Origin: Planctomycetota bacterium
GTDB taxonomy: Bacteria; Planctomycetota; UBA11346
DNA length: 64,000 bases
Assembly: GCA_014193115.1 (NCBI GenBank)
Contig: BJHQ01000016.1
Location: 52,560 to 116,559, forward strand
Direction of reading: 5' to 3'
How positions within the stretch are numbered: the first letter of the stretch is position 1; every line of letters begins with the position of its first letter. Under the pieces are notes generated by a model. The model had not been told where the DNA came from, searched no databases, and saw nothing but the letters and a program-made list of their open reading frames with translations. This document shows, piece by piece, positions 17,668 to 25,762 of this stretch. The position numbers were made by a program, and so were the translations under genes.

Positions 17668-18732
17668 CTATCCTCCCCGGTGGATCGGGTCGGTTGGACC
17701 GCGTCCGTTGAGAGCGACTCCCACAGCCTGTCCCTGGCCTCGCAGCAACGGCGTCCCTGCGCCGACGATGCGATTCACTCCGATACGCTGGGGCAGATCG
17801 TTTCCGAGGTGGATGCCGGCGCAGTCGATCAGCGGATCTGGACCGGCGTCAGCACCGCCGCAATCGATCAGTTCGTTACCCACGACCAGGGTGTTCTCGG
17901 CAGCGAATCCGTCGCCACCTGCTTTGGCGTCCATCAAGCTGATCGCACTCCGCCGGCAGCGTTCGAAATGGTTGTCCCTGATCTCGTGATCGCGGCCGCG
18001 GACGACCAGTCCAAGGTAGGCGTCCTCGATGCGGTTGCCGACGAAGCAGCTGGCGGCGCCAGCCCTGGCACTCATCGCATTCTTGAAGGCGCCAATGATG
18101 GTGTTGTCTTTGACCAGGATTCGGCCCTGTTTGAGGTGGATGCCATCCGCCCACGGATATTCGATACGGTTCCCCTGGACGAGATGGCGGCCTTCGCTCA
18201 AACAGATTCCGCGGACACCGAGCTGGATTCCGTAGCTGTATTGGGTGATCCGGTTATCCAGCAGCCGATGCTCAACGCAGTCGTCCTCGGCGCACATGAT
18301 GGCGATGTCATAACAATGTTGATTCAGGATCAGATGGCGTTTGCCACGCGCCCCCAGCATGTCGAATCGGCAGCGCTGCACGGCAATGCCGCTGGTCCCC
18401 GCCCCGATCCACATCGTCACTCCGCCTTCGGAGATGCCGCAGGCAAGGAAGGAGCAGGATTCGACCACGCAGTCGCGGCAGCCGGTGTTGAACACGATCG
18501 CGCTCGCCGGCGCCTGCCGGAAGACCACGCCGCGGATGGTCACGCGCTGGCAGTCAGTCAGTTCGATCCGGCCGCGCCACAGTTCTGCTGCCGCGCCGCC
18601 GTCGATGATGACATCCTGCCATCCAACCAGGCTGAGCACGCACGAATGCCGACCGCCTTCGAGGCGAATGGTCGTTCCTGGGGCAGGCTTCGGATCGATC
18701 GCGGCTCCGGCCGCCACGTTGATAATGGTCAT
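17668..18732 (-). CDS. Right-handed parallel beta-helix protein at the end of the T6SS locus
   Basis: This is a 354-residue protein built of beta-helix coils (pectate lyase-like). Short N-x-I/V-x-N/D-type repeats run through it, e.g. RVTIRGVVFRQAPASAIVF, CVVESCSFLACGI, HLVQGNRIEYPWADGIHLK and HEIRDNHFERCRRSAI. Such folds bind or cleave polysaccharides, but no catalytic set can be assigned. ATG 18732 has GGAG five bases upstream, and the protein then has no signal peptide. An ATG at 18828, 20 bases from the DUF6484 stop, would add 32 residues resembling a poor signal. It is the last gene of the T6SS run, directly after the spike genes, so it may be cargo delivered by the system. That role is inference. 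It could instead be an unrelated neighbour. Confidence 0.75.
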   Translation of the reverse strand: MTIINVAAGAAIDPKPAPGTTIRLEGGRHSCVLSLVGWQDVIIDGGAAAELWRGRIELTDCQRVTIRGVVFRQAPASAIVFNTGCRDCVVESCSFLACGISEGGVTMWIGAGTSGIAVQRCRFDMLGARGKRHLILNQHCYDIAIMCAEDDCVEHRLLDNRITQYSYGIQLGVRGICLSEGRHLVQGNRIEYPWADGIHLKQGRILVKDNTIIGAFKNAMSARAGAASCFVGNRIEDAYLGLVVRGRDHEIRDNHFERCRRSAISLMDAKAGGDGFAAENTLVVGNELIDCGGADAGPDPLIDCAGIHLGNDLPQRIGVNRIVGAGTPLLRGQGQAVGVALNGRGPTDPIHRGG

Positions 18733-18847
18733 CTCAACTCCGAGGTCATGGGCTGGTGTGGATGCTGCGTGCAAGGCAATGCCGGACGCAAAAGCTCTGT
18801 TGAACGCACGAAGGAAAACGCGCTTCATTCACTATTGCTGGCGAGGA

Positions 18848-19429
18848 TCAGTTCAGCTGGACCGTCTCCCCGTTGACGACCACATCGCCGGTGGCGGTCA
18901 GGGTCAGGTCGCCGGCGGTGCGCAGGTCGAGGTGTTCGGCGGCGACCGTCAATCGTCCCGCGACCTCAAGACGCTGATCCGAGCGGGCCAGTCGCAACAG
19001 CGGGCCGTTGTCGCTGGGCACGATGGTCAGCAGCGCCGCGCCGGTGTGATCGCGGATGTCGATCTGCTCATCGCGACGCAGTTCGAGGGCTGCGCTGGTG
19101 ACCGTTGGCGTGGTGCGCGATCGCAGCCCGTCGAGCACGCCGACGACCACCGGCTCGGGCCAATTGGCTGGTTGCAACAACAGCACGCGGTCGTCGCGGC
19201 GGACCACGCTGTGGACCAGGGTAGCCACCCACAGCTCGCGGGTTGCACCGCCATCGGCGATCCGCACCAGAACCCGACCAGGCAGACTGGGATGACGGTC
19301 GTCGAGGCACTCACCGACCACCGTACCGGCCAGGCGTCCGGGCGATGCCGCCGCCTCGGCGACGATCAGATCGACCAGCGGAATCGCTGGAATTTCTGCG
19401 GTATCGGGCTGAGCCGGTTGGGGATTCAT
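18848..19429 (-). CDS. DUF6484-type T6SS-associated mini-spike protein
   Basis: This is a 193-residue protein. Residues ~35-100 look like an OB-fold (GRLAGTVVGE, GRVLVRIADG, RVLLLQPAN, EPVVVGVLDG), as in DUF6484 and the Gp5/VgrG OB domain. Residues 113-193 are short beta repeats (LELRRDEQIDIRDHTG, LEVAGRLTVAAEHLDL, LTLTATGDVVVNGETVQLN) that resemble the beta-needle of VgrG. ATG 19429 overlaps the upstream DUF2169 stop by four bases (ATGA), fixing the start. It is probably part of the spike complex or a cargo adaptor. The domain name is from memory of the family; the OB-plus-needle layout is read from sequence. Confidence 0.7.
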   Translation of the reverse strand: MNPQPAQPDTAEIPAIPLVDLIVAEAAASPGRLAGTVVGECLDDRHPSLPGRVLVRIADGGATRELWVATLVHSVVRRDDRVLLLQPANWPEPVVVGVLDGLRSRTTPTVTSAALELRRDEQIDIRDHTGAALLTIVPSDNGPLLRLARSDQRLEVAGRLTVAAEHLDLRTAGDLTLTATGDVVVNGETVQLN

Positions 19430-20655
19430 GCAGGTGTTTTCGGGCTCTGCGCCGCAGCCATGCGCTCGCGGGCAGTCGGCGGCGTGGGGAATGGCACCGG
19501 ATCGTCTCCATCCAGGCTGGCGGCCACCGGGATGTGCTTGTGGATGCCCGGGATGAACGGCCGGGCCAGCGCTGTTTCGGAAGCGAATACCAGGGTCAGC
19601 ACGCCATCGCTCGGGCGGACCACGACGTGATGGAGCCGCGCCGCGGTGCGGGTCGAGCGGCCTTCGATGACGAAGGTGATCTCGGCCTGGGTCGGCGGCA
19701 GGACCACGTCGAGGGACGTCCGCTCCGGATGCATGCCGGTGATGCGCAGGGTCGCTCCGGTGGCCGGGCGGTCGATCGCCAGACCGTGGCTGGCACCTTG
19801 GAAAAACCGCAGATCGACCCCCTCCGCCCGATGGCTGCGGTAGTCCGCCGGCAGCAGGCCACGCTGCACTTCCGGCAACGTCGCATCGTCGGTCACTGGA
19901 TACCACGGCTCGACCGACGGAGCGAACCAGCCAGCCCGGGGAAACATGATCAGGTTGGTCCAGTCCAAGCACCACGGCAGCGGCTGGCGCCACCAGGTCG
20001 CAGGATCCCGGATCACCAGGCGATCGGCGGTGAGGAGATCCGCCGGATCCTCCAGGCATGGAGCGAACAGTTTTTCGACCTCGCCGGTTTCGACCAGATA
20101 CCCACGGCCGAACGGATTGCGCGGGTACATGCCGGGATGGTCGAAACGGGTCCGGATCGCCGCTTCGATTTTCTCGTTATCGGTCATCGTCGCAGCGCCG
20201 GGCACGGCGACCCGCCAATCGATTCCGCCATAGGCTTCGCTCCACGCCATCGGCACGGTCGTGAATGGCGCTGGATCGCCGATCACCGGCCGCCCGGATC
20301 GCCAGGTGATTGCTCGCGGCCCGCTCACGGCGATCTCTTTGCGCACTGACCCGATGACGATGCCGGCCCGCATGCGCACGACCTGCTGGGCCTCAGGAGC
20401 GCATACCGCACCTTGCACCACCAGGTCGGTGCGCGGTTTCGTCAGCCAGAAATCGCTGCCGCCAAGCAGCGGCCGTTCCACCGCAGGATCCCGCCAGTCG
20501 TGGAGCAACGGCTCCGGCGGAGCCAGAACGCAGCGGCCATTCCGGTCAAAGGTGTACGTCCGCTTGAACAACGCGTGGGCGTGGGTGGTCTCGCCACGCA
20601 GCGGCATGAGCAGCACTTCTGCGTCATAGGTCGGACGCGCGGGGACGCGGCTCAT
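19426..20655 (-). CDS. DUF2169 domain T6SS accessory protein (second copy)
   Basis: This 409-residue protein matches DUF2169, a family found beside VgrG and PAAR genes in T6SS loci. Diagnostic blocks are HALFKRTYTFD, DLVVQGAVCAPE, KEIAVSGPRAITW, PFTTVPMAWSEAYGG, YPRNPFGRGYL and FPRAGWFAP. The C-terminal part (~330-409) is less typical. It overlaps its upstream neighbour (PAAR-like) and downstream neighbour (DUF6484) by four bases each, so all three are translationally coupled. DUF2169 proteins are thought to help mount effectors or tip proteins on the spike. The sequence is cytosolic, with no signal or membrane segment. Confidence 0.87.
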   Translation of the reverse strand: MSRVPARPTYDAEVLLMPLRGETTHAHALFKRTYTFDRNGRCVLAPPEPLLHDWRDPAVERPLLGGSDFWLTKPRTDLVVQGAVCAPEAQQVVRMRAGIVIGSVRKEIAVSGPRAITWRSGRPVIGDPAPFTTVPMAWSEAYGGIDWRVAVPGAATMTDNEKIEAAIRTRFDHPGMYPRNPFGRGYLVETGEVEKLFAPCLEDPADLLTADRLVIRDPATWWRQPLPWCLDWTNLIMFPRAGWFAPSVEPWYPVTDDATLPEVQRGLLPADYRSHRAEGVDLRFFQGASHGLAIDRPATGATLRITGMHPERTSLDVVLPPTQAEITFVIEGRSTRTAARLHHVVVRPSDGVLTLVFASETALARPFIPGIHKHIPVAASLDGDDPVPFPTPPTARERMAAAQSPKTPA

Positions 20656-21485
20656 AGCGTCACCGGGATGCCGGCAGCCTGCCCAGCCCGCGTCGTGTCA
20701 CCGCGGATGAACGGCAACGCACCACCGAACACGGTGCTGGGCGAACCGGCATCGGGATTCGGCGTGTACGAGACCGAGACGTTGGCGAAAGGCAGGCCGA
20801 CAGACGCCGACGCCGTGGCGTTGCCGGTCAACGATGACGTCAGGAAACCAGCCAGGATCGAAACCGGCGACAGGCCCTTGAGCGCATTGCCCAAGGCCAC
20901 CTGACCGAAGAACCCCAAACCGGTTTTGTCCAAGGGCAGCAAATTGCAGAGCAGGTCGGTGACCACCGAGGCAACGATGCCGATGATGCCGATGATCAGG
21001 TCGAGGAAGGTCATCCCGACCTGGACGGTGTTGGTGACGCTGAGCGCCGACCAGCACACCGGGACGCTGACCGGTTCACCGCAGGTCATCATCGGCAGCG
21101 GCGGCAGTCCGATCCACTGGGCGCAGGCCACCGCAGTGCCGTTCATCTTCACCGTGCTCGCGGCAAAGGACGGCTTGCGGCTCGAAAACGGCCACATCAT
21201 CGGATACCACAGATTCACCGGCGGAATCGTGACATCGGGGATCATCATCCCGCAGTCATGGCCATCGAGGGCGATCCACATGCCCTTGTGGGTGACCGGC
21301 TTCGCGCCGTTGGTGAACTTGTTCTGGTTCATCGCGAAGCCGAGGGTCCACATGAACGTGGCGATCATCTCGACCGAGAACGTCGGTGGCGGCTTGGGCG
21401 GTGGAGGCACCGGCGGCGGCAGGATCAGGCCGTGGGTCAGAAAACCGAACGAGAAATCGATGATGATGTTGACGTTGACCTTCAC
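20652..21485 (-). CDS. PAAR-like T6SS tip protein
   Basis: This is a 277-residue protein. The N-terminus has a short hydrophobic start and a polyproline run (LPPPVPPPPKPPPTF). The Cys/His/Met-rich segments (HDCGMMIPDVTIPP, TAVACAQWIGLPPLPMMTCGE) resemble PAAR-like (DUF4150-type) tip proteins. A hydrophobic stretch (LDLIIGIIGIVASVVTDLLC, about 165-185) could be a membrane-active segment. The start is GTG 21485, overlapping the upstream DUF2169 stop (GTGA). It is sandwiched between two DUF2169 genes behind vgrG, a layout usual for PAAR-like genes. The PAAR call is moderate. It may also be a pore-forming effector with a PAAR-like head. Confidence 0.65.
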   Translation of the reverse strand: MKVNVNIIIDFSFGFLTHGLILPPPVPPPPKPPPTFSVEMIATFMWTLGFAMNQNKFTNGAKPVTHKGMWIALDGHDCGMMIPDVTIPPVNLWYPMMWPFSSRKPSFAASTVKMNGTAVACAQWIGLPPLPMMTCGEPVSVPVCWSALSVTNTVQVGMTFLDLIIGIIGIVASVVTDLLCNLLPLDKTGLGFFGQVALGNALKGLSPVSILAGFLTSSLTGNATASASVGLPFANVSVSYTPNPDAGSPSTVFGGALPFIRGDTTRAGQAAGIPVTL

Positions 21486-22522
21486 GGCGCGCTCCAGCCA
21501 TCGGCCAGGCGCAGGCGCGCCGTGCGGGCACCACCAGCGGGAGGCGCAACCGAAAAGAAGCCACGGAACACCAGGTGGAACGTGCGTTCCTCGGGCAGCA
21601 GCACGAGCAGTTGCGGCACGGCCTCGACCTGGTGCTCGCGGCCCTCGGCGAGCACGTCGAGCAGGATCCGCAGCGTGGGCAAGGCGAAGCTCCACCGGCC
21701 ATCCGGGGTGGCGCCTTCAACCGTCACGGTGGTCCGCGCCTGCGGAATCTGCGGCAGGACCCAGTCCGGATGGGCGCGATGGAACAGCCCGGGTCCGGCT
21801 TTCGGCGTTGAAGGTGCCACCGGCATGCGCTGGGCATGGATGGCCGAGGTCGTCGGCACGGTGGCCCAGCAGGCGGGTTCGGGCTGGTCATCCCAGCTGT
21901 GGATGGCCTGGCCTGGATGCTCGACATTGGGCAGGTGGCGGGCGGGATCGAAACGCGGATAGGGCTTGGGCGATTTCAGCTTGGCTGCCAGGCCTTTGGC
22001 ATGGGGCGCGGGATCGAAGCCGCGTCCGAGCGGATTACGGGCGTCGCAGACATCGATGAAGGATTCGCGATCGATCTCCACCGCCGCAGCGCCGCCGAAG
22101 GCCCTGGCCCAGGTCAGCGGCATGGTGGTGAAGGGCGCGGCGGGTCCCGGGCGATGGCTGAAAAAACCATTTTCCCAAGCGCGATCGCCGCTGACCTGCA
22201 ATTCGTGGCGCACCGCGCCGACGCTCAGCGCCACGGTCATCCGGGTGGTTGCCCGACCACCCGGGGCGTGGGCCTGGCCGAGCAGGATGACCTCGAACGC
22301 CGGATCGGCGCGCAAGGTGTCATCACGGGGCAGATCGCCGAACGGTGTCGGAGTGTCCTTGACCAGGATCGGCGCCGGTTGCTGGGTTTCGAGCGTCGGG
22401 GTGCCGGCCGCGTCGCGAAAGGTCGCCTTGGCCACGATCATGCCTGCCCGGCCGTGGGGATATCCGGGCACCGCCGACACCGACACATGCGCCGGCACGG
22501 GATGGGTGTTGGTCAGCTCCAT
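21482..22522 (-). CDS. DUF2169 domain T6SS accessory protein (first copy)
   Basis: This 346-residue DUF2169 protein lies directly downstream of vgrG (13-base gap). Blocks seen are AGMIVAKATFRD, DFGDLPRDDTL-like PFGDLPRDD, EVILLGQAHAPGG, RHELQVSGDRAWE, PFTTMPLTWARAFGG and RNPLGRGFDP. It shares the PFTTxPxxWxxAxGG and NPxGRG motifs with the second copy at 19426-20655, but the two are clearly diverged. It probably acts as an adaptor between VgrG and the PAAR-like protein encoded next. No transmembrane segment is present. Confidence 0.87.
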   Translation of the reverse strand: MELTNTHPVPAHVSVSAVPGYPHGRAGMIVAKATFRDAAGTPTLETQQPAPILVKDTPTPFGDLPRDDTLRADPAFEVILLGQAHAPGGRATTRMTVALSVGAVRHELQVSGDRAWENGFFSHRPGPAAPFTTMPLTWARAFGGAAAVEIDRESFIDVCDARNPLGRGFDPAPHAKGLAAKLKSPKPYPRFDPARHLPNVEHPGQAIHSWDDQPEPACWATVPTTSAIHAQRMPVAPSTPKAGPGLFHRAHPDWVLPQIPQARTTVTVEGATPDGRWSFALPTLRILLDVLAEGREHQVEAVPQLLVLLPEERTFHLVFRGFFSVAPPAGGARTARLRLADGWSAP

Positions 22523-22535
22523 GACGCCGATCCGC

Positions 22536-24737
22536 TCAATTGAGGCCGACTTTGGGTCCGGTCACCGACACTTCGCTGCTGCCTTTGACTTCAACCTTGC
22601 CGCCCGAGATCGTGATATCGCCGCTCTTTTTCAGGGTGATCGAGGCGCTGCCGCAGGTCAGGGTGAGCTCGTCCTCGGCCTGCACTGCGACCGTTTTGGC
22701 CTGCACGATCAGGGTTGTGGCGAAGATCCCCATATCCCGCGCTTTGAATCGGCCTTCCGCTGTGGCATCAATGGTGATGCGCCCGGACGCAGTGACGCCC
22801 AGATGCTTGGTGTCGAGGTTGGTGAACTCGCCGACGACGAGGTGCAGATTGTGGGCGACCTTGCCATCGGCCTTGCCCGACACTTCGAGCTTCAGGTCGG
22901 TCTCGACTGCGGTGAGCTGGTTCCCGGTGACAACGGTCAGCTGGTCGCCCGTGATCCGGACCTCGACGTTCTTCTCAACTACCAGCGCCTGATTGCCGGA
23001 GATCTTCGTCGCATCATTGCCGGTGACCGCGGTGATCTGGTCCTTATCGACGCTGGTCACATGCTTTCCGACGATGGTCTCGATCAGATCGCCCTGGGTG
23101 TCCAGGGTGATCTTTTTCCCGGCATCGTCGAAGATCAGGCTGTGGTCCTGGGTGCCGCTGATCAGCTTCAGCGCTTCGTTCCCCTTCTTGTCGACATAGC
23201 GCAGTTGGTGCCCGGTGCGGCTTTGGAATACCGAGCTGGTGGTGGTGCCGTCGCTGACCTCCACTTTGGGCCCGGCCAGGCCGCCGTGATAGAGCACGCC
23301 GGCGATCACCGGCCGGTCGATGTCGCCGTGCTGATGGATGACGACCACCTCGTCGCCGACCTCGGGCGGGACGTGGAGCCCGCGGCCGTTGCCGGCTGCC
23401 GGCTCGGCCAGGCGGGCGCGCTGGATCAGCGGCTGGCCATCGGTATCGGGCTCGCTCGGGAAGGCGACCTCATAGACGCCTTGCTCAAGGGACGATCCCT
23501 CGGGGCTGGCCTCGCCGCTGGCGACGTTGTTGTCGACCACCACGCCCAGCCGGGCACCGCTGGCGAGCGGCGCCTTCGGCGGCGGCCAGGGCCGCCAAAT
23601 CTTGTCAAATTCGATAGCGGTGAACGTATTCCGGTATCGGCCGCCGCCATTGCGCCGGACCTCCTCGCTGTCGGCATCGCCGGCCGCCTGCCAGTGGTGC
23701 TCGACGCTCAGCGCCAGGTAGCGCTCGGGGGCGCCGGGCAGCGACAAGTTGCTGACCGACACGCAGCGGCCGGGATGGATGCCGGCGAAGCTGCTGCGGC
23801 CATGCCACCGCCGACGATTGGCGGTGAGGGCCTCAGCAGCGCGGTTGGCGTGGCGGGCGGTGGCCGTGCCCGGTGGGAAGCGGTGCTGATGGTCCTGGTC
23901 GGTCTCGGCGGTGCGGGCGTTGCTCGGCCCATCCGGCGAAACGCTGCCGGTGGTCGGCGTCCGCGGCGTGCTGCTGATGTGCTCGGTGATCTCGACCTTC
24001 CCCGGGACCAGCCCTTCGCGGGGAGCGAATGAGAAGACGCCGCGATCGCGGGCGAGATCCCCGGCGCCGACGAACATCGCCTCGACCGCATCCGCCACCG
24101 CGCCGTAGGATCCGGCGGTGCCGCCGACGATCACCTGCTGGTCGCCAGCGGCAGCACCGGGCCGGATGTAATAGAAGCAGCCGTCTTCGGCGAGCAGCCG
24201 GCCGAGAAAATCGAGATCGGTCTCGGCCCATTGCACGACCCGGGCGGCGGTGCCGCTGCCATCAGCGATGGTCGCGGACACCTGATGGGCTTCGAGGATG
24301 AGCTTGGCGATGTCGGCGACGCTCTTGCCGGTGAAGGCCCGGGTGCGCCGGGAATACCCGGCCAGGGCCAGGGGATCCTGCAAAACCAGGCGCATCATGA
24401 CTTCGCCCCGGGCGCGCTGGCCGATCAGCTCGACTTCGACGATCAGGCCTTCACGGTGGATTTCCCCGTCAGGATCGGAGAGCACCAAGGTCAGCGGCTG
24501 CTGGAGCAGACCCGACAGATCATCGGGCGAGGTGATGGCGCCGACGGGCAGTTCGAGATCGATGGTGAAGCGCATCGGACGGCACATCGCCTCCTCACCG
24601 ATCACCTGTTCGAGCCGATGCCCGGCGAGCAGCGCCGGCGCCGGATCAAGCCGGGCATCGCTGCGTCCGGTCAGGATGGCTGGTCCCGGTGCGCCGGCCT
24701 CGACCCGGGTTTCGATCTCGTTGATCACGATCGGCAT
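22536..24737 (-). CDS. vgrG: T6SS spike protein VgrG (TssI)
   Basis: This is a 733-residue trimeric spike protein. Residues ~20-400 form the gp27-like base (RPMRFTIDLELPV, GRLLAEDGCFYYIRPG, HANRAAEALTANRRRWHG). An OB-fold follows (VAFPSEPDTDGQPLIQRARLAEPAAGNGRG, VPPEVGDEVVVIHQHGDIDRPVIAGVLY). Residues ~495-733 are gp5-type needle repeats rich in V-x-G-x-x motifs (DQITAVTGNDATKISGN, ITGDQLTVVTGNQLTAVE). No extra C-terminal effector domain is present, so cargo must be carried non-covalently. This fits the downstream DUF2169/PAAR-like/DUF6484/beta-helix genes. Confidence 0.95.
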   Translation of the reverse strand: MPIVINEIETRVEAGAPGPAILTGRSDARLDPAPALLAGHRLEQVIGEEAMCRPMRFTIDLELPVGAITSPDDLSGLLQQPLTLVLSDPDGEIHREGLIVEVELIGQRARGEVMMRLVLQDPLALAGYSRRTRAFTGKSVADIAKLILEAHQVSATIADGSGTAARVVQWAETDLDFLGRLLAEDGCFYYIRPGAAAGDQQVIVGGTAGSYGAVADAVEAMFVGAGDLARDRGVFSFAPREGLVPGKVEITEHISSTPRTPTTGSVSPDGPSNARTAETDQDHQHRFPPGTATARHANRAAEALTANRRRWHGRSSFAGIHPGRCVSVSNLSLPGAPERYLALSVEHHWQAAGDADSEEVRRNGGGRYRNTFTAIEFDKIWRPWPPPKAPLASGARLGVVVDNNVASGEASPEGSSLEQGVYEVAFPSEPDTDGQPLIQRARLAEPAAGNGRGLHVPPEVGDEVVVIHQHGDIDRPVIAGVLYHGGLAGPKVEVSDGTTTSSVFQSRTGHQLRYVDKKGNEALKLISGTQDHSLIFDDAGKKITLDTQGDLIETIVGKHVTSVDKDQITAVTGNDATKISGNQALVVEKNVEVRITGDQLTVVTGNQLTAVETDLKLEVSGKADGKVAHNLHLVVGEFTNLDTKHLGVTASGRITIDATAEGRFKARDMGIFATTLIVQAKTVAVQAEDELTLTCGSASITLKKSGDITISGGKVEVKGSSEVSVTGPKVGLN

Positions 24738-24855
24738 GGCGGCACCTCAGGGCTGGGGACACCGAGCTGTGGACCGGGCGCGGCCCGGGTCACCCGGATA
24801 AGGAGCATGGCGGCGGACGCCGGCATCGCCACGTGTTCTGGGACCGGGCCGACGG

Positions 24856-25743
24856 TTATTTCGAACCCGGCGGCTTGAGGCCGAGGCTGTCCCACAACTG
24901 GGTCTGGGCGTCGCCTTTGCCCTTGAGCAATTCGCTGAAGATGTCCTGAAAGGTCTTGCTGTTCCAGCTCACCGCCCGATTGAGCAGATAGCCGATCGGG
25001 CTGTGCGGCTCGGTCTTGGCGAAGAAATCCGCGATCTCCTGGAGCTTGGCGATGGCCTCGGCGCGGCTGGCGATGGGCCCAGCGGCCACCGGACCAGCGT
25101 TATAGGGCACCGCGTCTTCGCCTAAGGCGCCAGAAGCCGTCGAAGCGCTGGCCGGCCCGGACGGGGATTTGACCGGGCTGGCGCTGGCAGCCGGACTGGC
25201 ACTGGCGACCGGAGCACCGAGCTCGCCCAACCGGCGGCGCAGCGCAGACAGCCCGTGATCGTCAGGGGCGAACCGTCCGCCGATCGCCGCGATGATCTCG
25301 TCGCAGGATTTCTTGCAGGATTCCAAGGCTTCGCGGCCCTGGGGCGACAGCGCGTCTTTGGGATCGAGCAGCGGTGCCAGCTTGTCGCTGAGCCACTCCA
25401 GCGCCGCTCGGCGGGGTCGCGGTTTCAGCGGATGCAGCGCCTCCCACCAGGTCGTCAGCAGCCCGCGGATGACGCCCAGTCCGCTGGCCAGCCCGGCCAG
25501 GCGCTGGGTCTGCCACAGCGCCCGGGCGAGCCACGCCGCCACCAGCAGATCCTTCGATTTCTCAGCCAGAATATTGCGGCAGCCGGCCGCGACCGCGCTC
25601 CAGTCGATGTCCCCGCCGGCGGGATGTTCGAGCTTGGCGATCTCCGACTCGATCTGGGTGAAGGCGTCGTCGTAGCGGACATTATCCCCGGTCGGGCTGG
25701 CTCCGGCGAGAGGCGTGGTGCCGAGGGCAAGATCATCGGGCAT
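24856..25743 (-). CDS. tssA: T6SS protein TssA (ImpA domain)
   Basis: This is a 295-residue protein. The N-terminal ImpA domain spans about residues 25-165 (DDAFTQIESEIAKLEHP, DIDWSAVAAGCRNILAEKSKDL, LARALWQTQRLAGL, WWEALHPLKPRPRRAALEWL). An Ala/Ser/Pro linker (~195-225) leads to a C-terminal helical segment ending with EPHSPIGYLLNRAVSW, typical of TssA. TssA organises baseplate and sheath priming and polymerisation. ATG 25743 lies 19 bases from the tagF stop. 118 bases separate its stop from vgrG, including a GC-rich inverted repeat near 24775. Confidence 0.92.
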   Translation of the reverse strand: MPDDLALGTTPLAGASPTGDNVRYDDAFTQIESEIAKLEHPAGGDIDWSAVAAGCRNILAEKSKDLLVAAWLARALWQTQRLAGLASGLGVIRGLLTTWWEALHPLKPRPRRAALEWLSDKLAPLLDPKDALSPQGREALESCKKSCDEIIAAIGGRFAPDDHGLSALRRRLGELGAPVASASPAASASPVKSPSGPASASTASGALGEDAVPYNAGPVAAGPIASRAEAIAKLQEIADFFAKTEPHSPIGYLLNRAVSWNSKTFQDIFSELLKGKGDAQTQLWDSLGLKPPGSK

Positions 25744-25762
25744 GGCAGGTTCCTGAGCGGGA

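Noticed and set aside
17653..18876. Plus-strand frame of about 407 codons
   Set aside because: It is antisense to the beta-helix gene. The minus-strand translation shows clear beta-helix coils, whereas this one shows none.
18848..20059. 403-codon version of the DUF6484 gene
   Set aside because: The first ~210 codons overlap the DUF2169 gene in another frame and read as Arg/Gly/Pro-rich shadow. ATG 19429 with a four-base overlap is the natural start.
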